This document shows, in pieces, positions 8,501-23,362 of a stretch of DNA of 64,000 nt. The stretch is from Betaproteobacteria bacterium TMED82. Lineage in GTDB: Bacteria > Pseudomonadota > Gammaproteobacteria > Burkholderiales > Burkholderiaceae_A. Below the pieces are notes generated by a model, which was given only the letters and a program-made list of their open reading frames with translations, did no database searches and was not told the DNA's origin. The stretch covers positions 164,916-228,915 of the forward strand of contig NHEJ01000004.1 in NCBI GenBank assembly GCA_002170395.1, written 5' to 3'. The position numbers were made by a program, and so were the translations under genes. How positions within the stretch are numbered: position 1 is the first letter of the stretch; every line of letters begins with the position of its first letter.

Positions 8501-10670
8501 TTTTATCCCGGTTTTCTAATATTCTATCAAATTCAATTCTGGCAACAGCCCCAATTACTTTACCAAAGCTATCTTTTTTATTTCTTAAGGTTATTTCGGA
8601 GTCATTCTCCCCTACGATTTTTTTTACAATTGCGAGACCTAACCCAGTGCCTTTGAATTTTGTTGTAGTATAAGGTTCAAAGACGTATGGCAAAAGTTTT
8701 TCGTCTATTCCTGGACCAGTATCTTCGATAGTTAGCTCAATTTTACTTTTCTTTTTATCATCTAAGCTACTACATTTAATTGTTATCGTACCATTTTGTT
8801 TATTTTTGATCGCATCTTGAGCATTTTGAAGTAGATTGTGTAAAACTTGCAAAAATTGTTCCTTATCGATATTAACTGAAACCCTATCATGTTCAAGATT
8901 GTTAAAAAACTTTATTCTATTATCACTTAGATACATTTGGAGAAATTCTTTAACAAAATGCACGATCAATACATTAGATGGTTGGGCTCTAGGAAGTCTA
9001 GCGTACTGTTGAAATTCATCTATCATACTTTTTAAAGCTATTACCTGTTCAACAATCATTTTTGTTGACTTAGTTAAAATCAGTTCTTGATCTTTCTTGA
9101 GCTGGCCAGACAACTTTACTTGCAAACGCTCTGCGGACAAGATAATTGGCGTCAATGGGTTTTTTATTTCGTGGGCTAAACCTCTAGCCATATCCGCCCA
9201 AGCTTGAGTCTTTTGAGCTTGTAAAAGTGCGGTGATATTATCAAAAACGAGGATAATTCGGTTATCGTTATCTGGCTCAACATTAGGCAGAAAAAAAGCT
9301 GTCAAAACTAAACTCAAATTCTCACCATTTGGTTTTTGTACGTCCAAACGCCTCGGTTTTTCATAAAAATCCTCACTTATTTCTAATAAAAAAGATTTTT
9401 TACCACTAAACATACTTATTTTTTCAATGGATTTTTCAAGATTATGCACTAAATTACAACCTAAAATCTTCTGAGCACTAGAATTGAATTGCTCAAGATT
9501 CCAATCTTTGTCAAAAACCATTACTCCCGAAGTCAAATGGGCTAAAACCTGCTCAAAAAATCGACTAGAAATCTTAAGTTGTCGGGCACTTTCTAAAGCT
9601 TCAGTTTGCGCTACGTTAAGTTTTACCATCATTTGATTAAAAGACGCTACCAAGTCATTGAGCTCATGATTAAATTTATCAGTTTTCAAAGGCCGAAAAT
9701 CTCCTAAAGCAACTCCCTTTGTAGCTTTCTCTAAAGAACGCAGCGGATTAACCATCCAGCTACTTAAAAGAACTGAGGCTATCAATGATCCTAACACCGC
9801 TAGTAATAATGTGAATATCAAAGTTACATTGTAAATTTGTCCAATACCTTCTTTACCCAGAAGTAACTGCTCGTAGTCATTAAAACCTTTATTCAGGGCT
9901 TCAAGATCTCTAACTAATAGCTCTGGGAGGGGTTCTATCCATTGAATAATTAGGTCCTCTTCTAAATTTCCGATAACTTTCGTTAATACGAGAGCCCGTA
10001 CCTGCAAAGCGGAATCTTTACCTACGGGCGTTTCAATTTGTACAAGAGATCCAGCTGCTTCTAGCCTGTTTAAAAGAGCGCTCGAGGGGATATCCGGCGC
10101 TAAACTTTTCCCCAATCCTTGTACAACTAAGATTGAGCCAGCTTCATTGAAAACTGTTATTTCCGAAAAATTATTACTGGAGGCATATTGATTTACTATT
10201 GAGGATATATCGTTGTTAGGTTCCTCCTCAATCTTTAATGCTATTTGTTTTGTTTGTGATATTACGTCCGATTTAATAGCATCTAAGGTTGCACGACCCA
10301 ATGCAAATCCCGAGTCTAAGGCAACGTCAACACTATTTGAAAACCAAGTATCTATAGTTTTTGCTAAAAATTGATTTGACACAGTGAAAACCATAAAGAC
10401 TGGTAAAATTCCAATTATTGCAAACGCCACTGCAAGCCTCACCATCAATTTAGAGCCAAAAACTCTCTGTTTGTATCTTAACCAAGCTCGCCTAACAACT
10501 GCTAGGGTGACTAAAATCAGCATTATTACCAAACATATATTTGCAATAATTAAGTAGTTGTACTCTTTACCGAGCTGATTCGTATTTGCTGACGAGATTG
10601 ATAGAAGGACAATTAGAAGAGCGGAAGCAACAGAAACTAAAATGAGAATACCTCGTAACGTTAAACTCAT
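8493..10670 (-). CDS. ntrY: NtrY-like membrane sensor histidine kinase
   Basis: A 725-residue sensor kinase. Hydrophobic helices lie at about 6-26, 40-60, 76-98 and 281-304, with a roughly 180-residue extracytoplasmic sensing region between the last two. HAMP (about 305-355) and PAS (about 370-480) domains follow. The phosphorylated His500 lies in the box GLAHEIKNPLTPI, and the ATPase part has the NLLQNAQDAI, DTGPGI and GTGLGLAIVKKI motifs. It should phosphorylate the adjacent NtrX. In other bacteria NtrYX responds to nitrogen, redox or oxygen state; the signal here is unknown. It overlaps DUF4390 by 4 bases. Confidence 0.93.
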   Translation of the reverse strand: MSLTLRGILILVSVASALLIVLLSISSANTNQLGKEYNYLIIANICLVIMLILVTLAVVRRAWLRYKQRVFGSKLMVRLAVAFAIIGILPVFMVFTVSNQFLAKTIDTWFSNSVDVALDSGFALGRATLDAIKSDVISQTKQIALKIEEEPNNDISSIVNQYASSNNFSEITVFNEAGSILVVQGLGKSLAPDIPSSALLNRLEAAGSLVQIETPVGKDSALQVRALVLTKVIGNLEEDLIIQWIEPLPELLVRDLEALNKGFNDYEQLLLGKEGIGQIYNVTLIFTLLLAVLGSLIASVLLSSWMVNPLRSLEKATKGVALGDFRPLKTDKFNHELNDLVASFNQMMVKLNVAQTEALESARQLKISSRFFEQVLAHLTSGVMVFDKDWNLEQFNSSAQKILGCNLVHNLEKSIEKISMFSGKKSFLLEISEDFYEKPRRLDVQKPNGENLSLVLTAFFLPNVEPDNDNRIILVFDNITALLQAQKTQAWADMARGLAHEIKNPLTPIILSAERLQVKLSGQLKKDQELILTKSTKMIVEQVIALKSMIDEFQQYARLPRAQPSNVLIVHFVKEFLQMYLSDNRIKFFNNLEHDRVSVNIDKEQFLQVLHNLLQNAQDAIKNKQNGTITIKCSSLDDKKKSKIELTIEDTGPGIDEKLLPYVFEPYTTTKFKGTGLGLAIVKKIVGENDSEITLRNKKDSFGKVIGAVARIEFDRILENRDKNG

Positions 10671-11236
10671 TTTTCTAATTCTTTAATATCAACATTAATC
10701 CAACCAGTGGAGAGATTCCACGCAGGCTCCTTTGCGGCCACTAGAGCCAAAGGTTTCGGTAGGGACTCTGTATCCAATCTAAGCTTTACCTTAACGACTT
10801 TATCCTCAACAAACAACTGTTTCGGAAGTGAAATCCAATCTTTTAGACTTAAACAAGCTGCTAAAGAATTGGTTAAACTCTCAAAAAACAAGAGTTTTTG
10901 ATTTACAACAACAGTAAACCTCCTAGTTATACCATGATACGTCAACTTGGCTTTCCTTGTTTTTTGGTAGTGAACTCTCTTAAAAAAAAAATTTGTAGGT
11001 TCAATTATCTTAAATTCAGATATAAATTCTAACGCTACGCCTTTTTTTAGCGCATCCAACAAAGTGCTTTCAAGCGATACAGAAACGTCGCCTGACAGCC
11101 GGTAAGTTTGCTTTTCTAAAATCAGAAAAACCTTTTCAATTTTTATTTCCGAAATTTCTAATTGAGTATCATCGCAAGTAGCTATAGTGCAAAAGATAAA
11201 AAAAGGGATAAATAAGATCCACTTAATAATGACCAT
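10667..11236 (-). CDS. DUF4390 exported protein
   Basis: A 189-residue protein with an N-terminal hydrophobic segment (WILFIPFFIFCTIATC) that looks like a signal peptide or anchor; the rest is hydrophilic and rich in beta-type strands. Length, sequence pattern and position between rsmB and ntrY fit the DUF4390 family of betaproteobacteria. Its function is not known. It overlaps rsmB by 14 bases and ntrY by 4, so it is made with the sensor kinase and may assist in envelope sensing. That role is inferred from position only. Confidence 0.8.
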   Translation of the reverse strand: MVIIKWILFIPFFIFCTIATCDDTQLEISEIKIEKVFLILEKQTYRLSGDVSVSLESTLLDALKKGVALEFISEFKIIEPTNFFFKRVHYQKTRKAKLTYHGITRRFTVVVNQKLLFFESLTNSLAACLSLKDWISLPKQLFVEDKVVKVKLRLDTESLPKPLALVAAKEPAWNLSTGWINVDIKELEK

Positions 11237-12557
11237 CCTCTTTTTTTATTTGAGCGTAAAAAAAACCATCCTTCCCCAAAAATAATTCCTCCTTTCTAGA
11301 GAGATTAGCACCGACCAGAAATTCGTAGGGAGAGGAGCTCTTTCCTACAGATGGGAGCAAAAGACCAGGAGCAGTCATACGCACGGCATTTTTATTTTTT
11401 TCTATGAAATTTAAAATCTGATTTTCTCCTTCATCTGAAAAAATGGAGCAAACACAGTAGACTAGGACACCTTTATTTTTTAATAAATACCAACATGATT
11501 CTAGAATCTTACTCTGCTGATTTTGTAAATTTGTTAGTTGCCTTGGCGTTCTGCTCCAAGGAATTTCAGGATGTCTGCGTACAACTCCAGATCCAGAGCA
11601 AGGCGCATCTAATACTATTAGGTCGTATCCGTCGAAGGTAAATGACTTTAGTTGTTTAAGATCACTGTCCTTTGTTAAATCTGCAGCCATAAGTTTTGGA
11701 GTAGATTTTAGAAGATGCCCTAATCTAAGAAGATCATGTTCCAATAATTCTAATCGCTTTTTTGACACATCATTGGAAACTAATTTAATTTTGTCAAATT
11801 TCAAAGCTAATGAGAAAGTTTTTCCACCGGGAGCTGCGCACGCATCCAATACTGACATGTTTGGCTTAATCTTGATGAAATCCACTAATTTTTGTGCATT
11901 ATAATCTTGAATACTTACTATTCCCTTACTAAAAAGCTCAGTCTTACATATATCAAATGGAGGAATTACGGTAATTATGCTGTTTTCTTGTTTAATTATC
12001 TTCTTGCCCATCTTCAATAAATTATCTTCAACTAAACTGAGAAATTCGCTTGGTCTTGAAATTCTTAGGGTAAGCGGAGGCTGAAACTTCGCCGCTGACC
12101 AAACTAAATTCTCTCTCATTTTTAGCTGATGACGCACCTTATTAATCCACCAAGATGGAGCATTACAAACTGATTCTTCTTTTTCTGAATCTTCGATAAC
12201 ATCACTACCTAGGGGAGCAGTTTTGCGCAGAATAAAATTTACAAGAGCTGCTATTTTAGAGCCGTTCATTTTTTTTGCTGCTTCCACACATTGGTCAACA
12301 ATAGTAAATTTCGAGTACCTTTTATCTAGCAACAGAAAACAAGATATTGCTAAAACTGCAACAATTTCCAACGGAGGCGATGATTTACAAAATCTTTTCA
12401 GCCTAGTAGTGGCAAAACCCCATTTGCGGAGACCGGAAAAATATAGGTTTTTCTGATGAGGAGTTAACTTGATTTCCCTATCCGTTTTTTTTCCTCGAAT
12501 CCCCATACTAATTTCATTGGCAGTAACCATAACGTCATACCAAAGGGGATTTTCCAT
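11223..12557 (-). CDS. rsmB: 16S rRNA m5C967 methyltransferase RsmB
   Basis: A 444-residue protein with an N-terminal NusB-like helical domain (about 1-140) and a C-terminal RNA m5C methyltransferase domain. SAM-binding motif I is VLDACAAPGGKTFSLAL. Motif IV has DAPCSGSGVVRRHPEI, and the catalytic cysteine motif is VYCVCSIFSDEGENQ. It methylates C967 of 16S rRNA. It heads the run to trkH on this strand, with the DUF4390 start inside its 3' end. Confidence 0.95.
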   Translation of the reverse strand: MENPLWYDVMVTANEISMGIRGKKTDREIKLTPHQKNLYFSGLRKWGFATTRLKRFCKSSPPLEIVAVLAISCFLLLDKRYSKFTIVDQCVEAAKKMNGSKIAALVNFILRKTAPLGSDVIEDSEKEESVCNAPSWWINKVRHQLKMRENLVWSAAKFQPPLTLRISRPSEFLSLVEDNLLKMGKKIIKQENSIITVIPPFDICKTELFSKGIVSIQDYNAQKLVDFIKIKPNMSVLDACAAPGGKTFSLALKFDKIKLVSNDVSKKRLELLEHDLLRLGHLLKSTPKLMAADLTKDSDLKQLKSFTFDGYDLIVLDAPCSGSGVVRRHPEIPWSRTPRQLTNLQNQQSKILESCWYLLKNKGVLVYCVCSIFSDEGENQILNFIEKNKNAVRMTAPGLLLPSVGKSSSPYEFLVGANLSRKEELFLGKDGFFYAQIKKEDGHY

Positions 12558-12570
12558 TTTGAGAAAACCT

Positions 12571-13416
12571 TTACCGTGTTGTGTTCGCTAAATTTTTAAG
12601 TCTTAAAATCCTCTCATGAGTCGTGGGATGCGTTGAGAAAAGATTTTTAACTCCATTTGAACTTAACGGAGACATAATCATCATCTGAGCAGTTTCAGGT
12701 CTGTTTTCTGCTTTTTCAAAGATCGTTTTTCTTGCCATATTGTCAATCTTTGCAAGGGCAGACGCCAAAGCTTCAGGGTCGCCACAATAGGTCGCTCCAT
12801 TGAAGTCAGCTTCAAATTCTCTAGATCTTGATATAGCCATTTGTATTAAGGAGGCAGCTAAAGGTGCCAAAACAGCGAGTAATATAGCAAAAACTGGGTT
12901 GAACCCTCTAGCACCACCTCTACCGCCGAAAAACATAGCAAAAGTCGCTAAAGAGGAAATAGCACCAGCGAAAGTGGCAGATACGGTTGAAATTAATATA
13001 TCCCGTTTTACAATGTGAGCAATTTCATGAGCTAAAACTCCCTTTAACTCTCTCATCGTCAAGGTTCTTAATAAACCTCTGGTAACTGCGACAGCCGCAT
13101 TTTCTGGGTTCCTGCCGGTGGCAAATGCGTTAGGAGCCTCCTCTTCGATTATGTAAGTTTTAGGGGCCGGGATACCAGCCTTTGCAGCAATTTCTTTAAC
13201 TGAATTAACTAACTCGGGAGACGAGTTTTTATCGACTAAGGTGGCAGAGTAATATTTCAACACCATCTTATCAGAATGCCAATAGGCAGTTACATTACCG
13301 ATTGCCGCAAACACCAGCGCAATTACCATACCAGCTTCACCCCCGATTAGAAATCCAAAAAACCCAAACAAAAAAACTATAAGACTCATTAAAAAAATAG
13401 TTTTTGTATACCCCAC
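12571..13416 (-). CDS. htpX: Membrane zinc metalloprotease HtpX
   Basis: A 281-residue inner-membrane protease of family M48. The zinc site is HEIAH at residues 130-134, with the third ligand in the downstream SREFEADFNGATY segment. Two hydrophobic helices at the N terminus and two in the middle (including a glycine-rich GGRGGARGF loop) match the family. HtpX takes part in membrane-protein quality control. The start is GTG at 13416, fixed by a strong GGAGG 7 bases upstream; no ATG fits. It lies 14 bases after fmt and 13 bases before rsmB. Confidence 0.96.
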   Translation of the reverse strand: MGYTKTIFLMSLIVFLFGFFGFLIGGEAGMVIALVFAAIGNVTAYWHSDKMVLKYYSATLVDKNSSPELVNSVKEIAAKAGIPAPKTYIIEEEAPNAFATGRNPENAAVAVTRGLLRTLTMRELKGVLAHEIAHIVKRDILISTVSATFAGAISSLATFAMFFGGRGGARGFNPVFAILLAVLAPLAASLIQMAISRSREFEADFNGATYCGDPEALASALAKIDNMARKTIFEKAENRPETAQMMIMSPLSSNGVKNLFSTHPTTHERILRLKNLANTTR

Positions 13417-13430
13417 TTAAATACCTCCAT

Positions 13431-14384
13431 TTAGCTGAAAAGATCGCCAAGTTTTATTCTAAACCCATTAAAAAATATTTTTGCATCTGACCACTTACCC
13501 CCTGCTCTTTGGAGCCGATGCACTCCTAAAACTCCATCTTTGCAAGCTATTTTCAAAATCTTATTGTTGCCATTCGGTAATTCTATTACTGTTCCAGGGT
13601 GTTCAGTGGTAATTCGTTTCTCGAGAATTTCTGCTGAGCACAATTTAATTCTTTGATTGCATAAAAAAGTAAAAACCCCTGGGTCAGGGGAGAAAGCTCT
13701 TATTTTATCAGTTATCTCTCTTATTGGTTTGTCCCAAATTAGTTTAGTATCTGACACTGTGATTTTCTTTGCATAAGATATACCGACGTTTTCCTGATCA
13801 TAAAACTTAACTTTTTGAAGGTTTCTTGAAGACTTAAAAAAAGCTTTCAATAATTCAACAGATTCTCTCGCTAAAGAATTACTCAATGAAAAAGTTGAAT
13901 CTAATGGTTTTATGGGCAAAATGCGCTTTCCCCATACCGGGCCCGAATCCAATTCAATATTCATTTTCATCAAACAAACGCCAGTGTACTTATCCCCCGC
14001 CTCTATTGCTCTTTGTATCGGGGCAGCGCCCCTCCACCTTGGTAAGATTGATGGGTGAATATTAAGACAGCCATTTGTGGGTAAAGACAAAAGCTTGGTT
14101 GAAAAGATTAAGCCAAATGAAACTACAATTAAATAATCAATCTGTTCCAAACAATACTCTAAGTCTTCACTTAATTGTGAAGATTTTTCGAGCGTAAAGA
14201 CCCTTATTCCATTAGAGACACTAAAATTATAAACATCTGAGTGTCTTAAAGACTGACCCCTCCCCCTCTTTCTTGGCGGTTGGGTAAGCGTAAAATCTAA
14301 ATGAACATCATTCGGCAATGCTTTCAGTAACCCACACAATACATCTTTAGAGAAATTTTGGGTGCCGGCAAATGCAATTTTCAT
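13431..14384 (-). CDS. fmt: Methionyl-tRNA formyltransferase
   Basis: A 317-residue enzyme that formylates initiator Met-tRNA with 10-formyltetrahydrofolate. The catalytic residues are Asn108 and His110 in GCLNIHPSILPRWRGAAP and Asp146 in NIELDSG. The N-terminal AFAGTQNFS segment and a C-terminal OB-like domain with KLIWDKP and IRAFSPDPG are also present. It follows def by 12 bases, the common def-fmt pair, so formylation and deformylation are made together. Confidence 0.97.
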   Translation of the reverse strand: MKIAFAGTQNFSKDVLCGLLKALPNDVHLDFTLTQPPRKRGRGQSLRHSDVYNFSVSNGIRVFTLEKSSQLSEDLEYCLEQIDYLIVVSFGLIFSTKLLSLPTNGCLNIHPSILPRWRGAAPIQRAIEAGDKYTGVCLMKMNIELDSGPVWGKRILPIKPLDSTFSLSNSLARESVELLKAFFKSSRNLQKVKFYDQENVGISYAKKITVSDTKLIWDKPIREITDKIRAFSPDPGVFTFLCNQRIKLCSAEILEKRITTEHPGTVIELPNGNNKILKIACKDGVLGVHRLQRAGGKWSDAKIFFNGFRIKLGDLFS

Positions 14385-14396
14385 TGAATAATTTTT

Positions 14397-14912
14397 CTAA
14401 TTTATTACGCTTAATTTAGCCTTCTCTTTAATAAGCTTTTTTTGAATTCTATGCTGTTTCAACCGAGATAAGTAATCTACAAAAACCTTTCCATTTAAAT
14501 GATCCATCTCATGCTGTATGCAGACAGATAGCAGCCCGCCGGCTTCGAGTTGATGTTTACTCCCATCTGAATTGAAGTATTCCACAAGTATTTTATCGGG
14601 TCTTTCAACACTCTCATAAAATCCCGGTACAGATAGGCACCCTTCATCATGCAATTTTTTTTCCTCACTAGTTTTTAGAACAGTAGGATTCAACAGAACA
14701 AGCTGTCTATCTCTTTCCGGACTTACGTCTAATACTATTAACCGCTTGTGAATATTTACCTGTGTTGCAGCTAGGCCTATTCCTTTCGAAGCATACATTG
14801 TCTCAAACATATCGGCTATTGTTTCCTTTAGAGGTTTATCAAATAACTCAATAGGTTTGGCTTTGATTCTCAACCTCGAGTCCGGATATTGAAGGATATT
14901 TAAAATGGCCAT
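14397..14912 (-). CDS. def: Peptide deformylase
   Basis: A 171-residue metal hydrolase that removes the formyl group from new proteins. The motifs are GIGLAATQV (Gln51), EGCLSVPG (Cys92) and QHEMDHLNGKVF (His134, Glu135, His138), the complete metal and catalytic set. The frame stays open upstream to 15065, but that extension would be hydrophobic and unlike the family and would run into topB. The ATG at 14912, giving MAILNILQYPD, is therefore the start. The 92 bases to the divergent topB start must hold promoters for both directions. Confidence 0.96.
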   Translation of the reverse strand: MAILNILQYPDSRLRIKAKPIELFDKPLKETIADMFETMYASKGIGLAATQVNIHKRLIVLDVSPERDRQLVLLNPTVLKTSEEKKLHDEGCLSVPGFYESVERPDKILVEYFNSDGSKHQLEAGGLLSVCIQHEMDHLNGKVFVDYLSRLKQHRIQKKLIKEKAKLSVIN

Positions 14913-15004
14913 AATTAAAAAATTTCCAAAGAAAACTTGCAAAAACACCTGAATGAGTAATATGATGCAAAAAATTTGAACAGAATTCAATAAATTTATA
15001 AAAA

Positions 15005-20991
<5,987 letters not shown>

Positions 20992-21004
20992 AAATATATA
21001 TATA

Positions 21005-21025
21005 TAATAATAGTAATAGTAATAG
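21005..21025 (+). repeat. DnaA-trio-like triplet array in oriC
   Basis: Read leftwards 3'->5' on the + strand, away from the DnaA boxes, positions 21025 to 21005 form seven consecutive in-phase triplets: GAT, AAT, GAT, AAT, GAT, AAT, AAT. This matches the 3'-(G/A)AT-5' DnaA-trio motif on which DnaA assembles to open the duplex. A short spacer containing GG (21026-21032) and a 7-of-9 box (21033-21041) lie next to it on the expected side. Simple AT-rich repetition could also produce the pattern. Confidence 0.55.
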
Positions 21026-21110
21026 ATTGGTATGTTTATGAGTGTTTTAGTAAGTAACTAATAAATCTGTAATTTTTATCTTAGAAGAGTTTGCGTTAAG
21101 CCTGATAAGA

Positions 21111-21119
21111 TGTGGATAA
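21111..21119 (-). promoter_or_regulatory. Consensus DnaA box
   Basis: TGTGGATAA on the + strand is the complement of TTATCCACA, a perfect high-affinity DnaA box. It points towards the triplet array and the dnaN side. It lies 48 bases upstream of the dnaN-proximal end of dnaA. Confidence 0.75.
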
Positions 21120-21166
21120 TTCTTCAAATTTGTTGGAATTTTCACTTTATTAACACTTTATACAGG

Positions 21167-22531
21167 TTAATTTCTTAACTGTTGTTCCAAAATGTGAAGA
21201 TTGTGATTCATGTTCGCATCAGATTGTCTTGTTTGCTGTATTTTTTTTACGGCATGTAATACTGTAGTGTGATCTCTTCCGCCAAAAGCATATCCGATTT
21301 CAGGAAGGCTTTTTTGCGTCAATTCCTTGCTTAGGTACATCGCAATTTGCCTGGGAATGGCGATTGAAGCTGGTCTTCTTTTGCTGTACATGTCACCTAT
21401 TTTCAATTTATAAAATTCAGCCACTGTCTTCTGTATCATTTCTATGGTGATCGCTGTTCGTTGGAGAGAAAGAAGATCTTTTAAAGCCTCTCTAACTACC
21501 TCTAAAGATGGACTTTTGTTGTGAAAAGAGCAAAAGGCGACAATTTTTTGCAGGGCACCTTCTAACTCTCTTACATTTGATCTTAAGTGCTTCGCTATAA
21601 AGAAAGCTGCGTCTTCTGGTAATGGTAATTTTTCTCTTTCAGCTTTTTTCAATAATATGGCTACCCGCATTTCAAGCTCTGGTGGTTCGATAGCTACAGT
21701 TAAGCCTGAACCAAATCGAGAAATTAATCTATTATCAATTCCACCCAATTCACTTGGATAAGTATCGCAAGTAATTATTATTTGTTTTTTTGCTGCAATA
21801 AGAGCTTCAAAAGCATAGAAAAACTCTTCTTGTGTACGAGATTTTCCAGCAAAAAATTGTATATCGTCTATTAATAAGATATCTAAGCTGTGATAGCTTT
21901 CTTTGAATTCTTCAAAAGATTTACGTTGGTATGCTCTTACTACGTCACTTACATAAGATTCCGCATGGCTATATTTAACACACGTATTAGGAGCACCTTG
22001 TAATATTGAATTGCCAATAGCATGAATTAAATGAGTTTTTCCTAAGCCTACGCCACCATAAAGAAAAAATGGGTTATAACCATACCCAGGATTTTCGCAT
22101 ATTTGCTGCGCCGCAGCACGAGCTAATTGATTAGCTTTACCTAAGACAAATGTTTCAAAGGTCCATTCCGGATTAAGATGAGACGCTTTGGAGTTTTTCT
22201 TATCAATTTTTTGGCTTGTTGGCGTTTGACTAGTGTTGCTGTCATTATTTTTTTTCAGGATATTATTGTTGACGACTTCCACATTTATTGTGACGGGTTT
22301 TTCAAAGTATGTTGTCATCCATTGCTTTATCCCTTCATTAAGTTGTTCGATAGCCCACTTTTGTTTAAATCTATTTGGCGCTACAAGGGTTAGTATTGTT
22401 TGGTCACTGCCGACTTTAATTTCCTTGATGGAAAGTGGTTCAACCCATGTTTTAACTTGTTGAGCCGTAAAGTTTTTTTTTATATCAGCTAAACATTTTT
22501 GCCAACACTTTTCTTTTTCAACTAAATTCAT
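21167..22531 (-). CDS. dnaA: Chromosomal replication initiator DnaA
   Basis: A 454-residue DnaA. Domain I spans about 1-85, followed by a short, polar, variable domain II (about 86-120, rich in N, S and K). Domain III is an AAA+ module with Walker [10 protein letters not shown] (159-167), Walker [14 protein letters not shown] and the box-VII-like [11 protein letters not shown]. Domain IV ends with [16 protein letters not shown], the DnaA-box-binding signature. Unusually, the 3' end of dnaA faces the dnaN start across a 175-base candidate origin. The 5' end is divergent from rpmH. Confidence 0.98.
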   Translation of the reverse strand: MNLVEKEKCWQKCLADIKKNFTAQQVKTWVEPLSIKEIKVGSDQTILTLVAPNRFKQKWAIEQLNEGIKQWMTTYFEKPVTINVEVVNNNILKKNNDSNTSQTPTSQKIDKKNSKASHLNPEWTFETFVLGKANQLARAAAQQICENPGYGYNPFFLYGGVGLGKTHLIHAIGNSILQGAPNTCVKYSHAESYVSDVVRAYQRKSFEEFKESYHSLDILLIDDIQFFAGKSRTQEEFFYAFEALIAAKKQIIITCDTYPSELGGIDNRLISRFGSGLTVAIEPPELEMRVAILLKKAEREKLPLPEDAAFFIAKHLRSNVRELEGALQKIVAFCSFHNKSPSLEVVREALKDLLSLQRTAITIEMIQKTVAEFYKLKIGDMYSKRRPASIAIPRQIAMYLSKELTQKSLPEIGYAFGGRDHTTVLHAVKKIQQTRQSDANMNHNLHILEQQLRN

Positions 22532-22617
22532 AACAAAGCAACATGTCTATAGGAAGATTGGGTTTTGAAAAACTATTTGAAGCGTGTAAACTGTATACTT
22601 CAAATTGAAAGGGTATC

Positions 22618-22752
22618 ATGAAAAGAACATATCAACCCTCTGTGACTAAAAGAAAAAGAACTCATGGATTTTTGGTGAGAATGAGAACTAATGGTGGACG
22701 AAAAGTCATTAGGTCTAGACGGGCGAAGGGTAGAAAAAGATTGGCTGTATAA
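22618..22752 (+). CDS. rpmH: 50S ribosomal protein L34
   Basis: A 44-residue, very basic protein. It begins [18 protein letters not shown] and ends [11 protein letters not shown], the standard L34 pattern and length. An AAAGGG ribosome-binding site lies 4 bases before the ATG. It is divergent from dnaA across 86 bases and rnpA follows by 6 bases, the usual origin-side cluster rpmH-rnpA-yidD-yidC-mnmE. Confidence 0.97.
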   Translation: MKRTYQPSVTKRKRTHGFLVRMRTNGGRKVIRSRRAKGRKRLAV

Positions 22753-22758
22753 GAGTTA

Positions 22759-23103
22759 ATGAGAAAAGTAAAATCTTTATGTGATAAGGAAATTTTTTCA
22801 GGTTTACGATTTAAACTTAGAAAAAACTCAAAGCATTTTAGTATAAATTATCAGTTAAAAACTAACACAAGCAAAAATTCTGAGAACTCCAATTGCCACA
22901 TTTATATAGGTTTTATACTTCCGAAAAAATATGTAAAAAGAAGTGTCGATCGAAATTTAGTAAAAAGATGGTGTAGAGAGCTTGTGAGGCACAGTACCAA
23001 AATTTTGTATTTAATCGTGAAAGTAAAGGTTCACATCCCGTTTTTCGGCAAGCGTAAAGATAAATATTTTACTGAGCTCGGCTCTCTTATCAATGAAATA
23101 TAA
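22759..23103 (+). CDS. rnpA: Ribonuclease P protein component
   Basis: A 114-residue basic protein that binds RNase P RNA and helps mature tRNA 5' ends. The RNA-binding motif is seen as KRSVDRNLVKRWCRELVR (about residues 56-73), close to the family's RNR-K-R-RE signature, after the GFILPKKYVKRS strand. Its 3' end overlaps yidD by 11 bases. The RNase P RNA gene is not in this window. Confidence 0.93.
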   Translation: MRKVKSLCDKEIFSGLRFKLRKNSKHFSINYQLKTNTSKNSENSNCHIYIGFILPKKYVKRSVDRNLVKRWCRELVRHSTKILYLIVKVKVHIPFFGKRKDKYFTELGSLINEI

Positions 23104-23362
23104 ATCTATTACTAAGTGGCCTGAATACTTTTTTATTGGGTTAATACTACTATATCAACTTTTAATTAGCCCATTCAAAACTCCATGCTGTAGGTTTTTA
23201 CCGACTTGCTCTCAATACTTTTTGGAAGCAATTAAAGAGCACGGGGTGCTTTATGGTTGTTATCTAGGTATTAAAAGACTAGCTAAGTGTCACTTTTTGA
23301 GCGAACAAGCTGTTGATTTAGTGCCAGTCAAAAAATGCAGACACGAAGAAGATGAAATTTAG
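23093..23362 (+). CDS. yidD: YidD membrane protein insertion efficiency factor
   Basis: An 89-residue protein of the YidD family. The signature LLISPFKTPCCRFLPTCSQYFLEAIKEHG is complete, here covering about residues 22-50 with the two cysteine clusters. The N terminus has an amphipathic or membrane-touching helix. YidD helps insertion of membrane proteins and is nearly always encoded between rnpA and yidC. It overlaps rnpA by 11 bases and yidC by 11 bases. Confidence 0.95.
   Translation: MKYKSITKWPEYFFIGLILLYQLLISPFKTPCCRFLPTCSQYFLEAIKEHGVLYGCYLGIKRLAKCHFLSEQAVDLVPVKKCRHEEDEI

Larger units (their letters stand above)
20992..21166. other. Probable replication origin oriC between dnaN and dnaA
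   Basis: This 175-base spacer is very AT-rich and unusually long for the window. It starts with a TA-repeat, then a run of seven in-phase triplets (21005-21025). A weak DnaA-box-like site follows at 21033-21041 (7 of 9), then a perfect box at 21111-21119 and a one-mismatch box at 21147-21155. Its position between dnaA and dnaN, beside gyrB and near parABS, fits a chromosomal origin. The 86-base dnaA-rpmH spacer shows no perfect box and is a weaker candidate. No skew was calculated. Confidence 0.72.

Noticed and set aside
22532..22617. dnaA-rpmH spacer as the replication origin
   Set aside because: It is only 86 bases long and shows no perfect DnaA box or triplet run. The dnaN-dnaA spacer is the better candidate.
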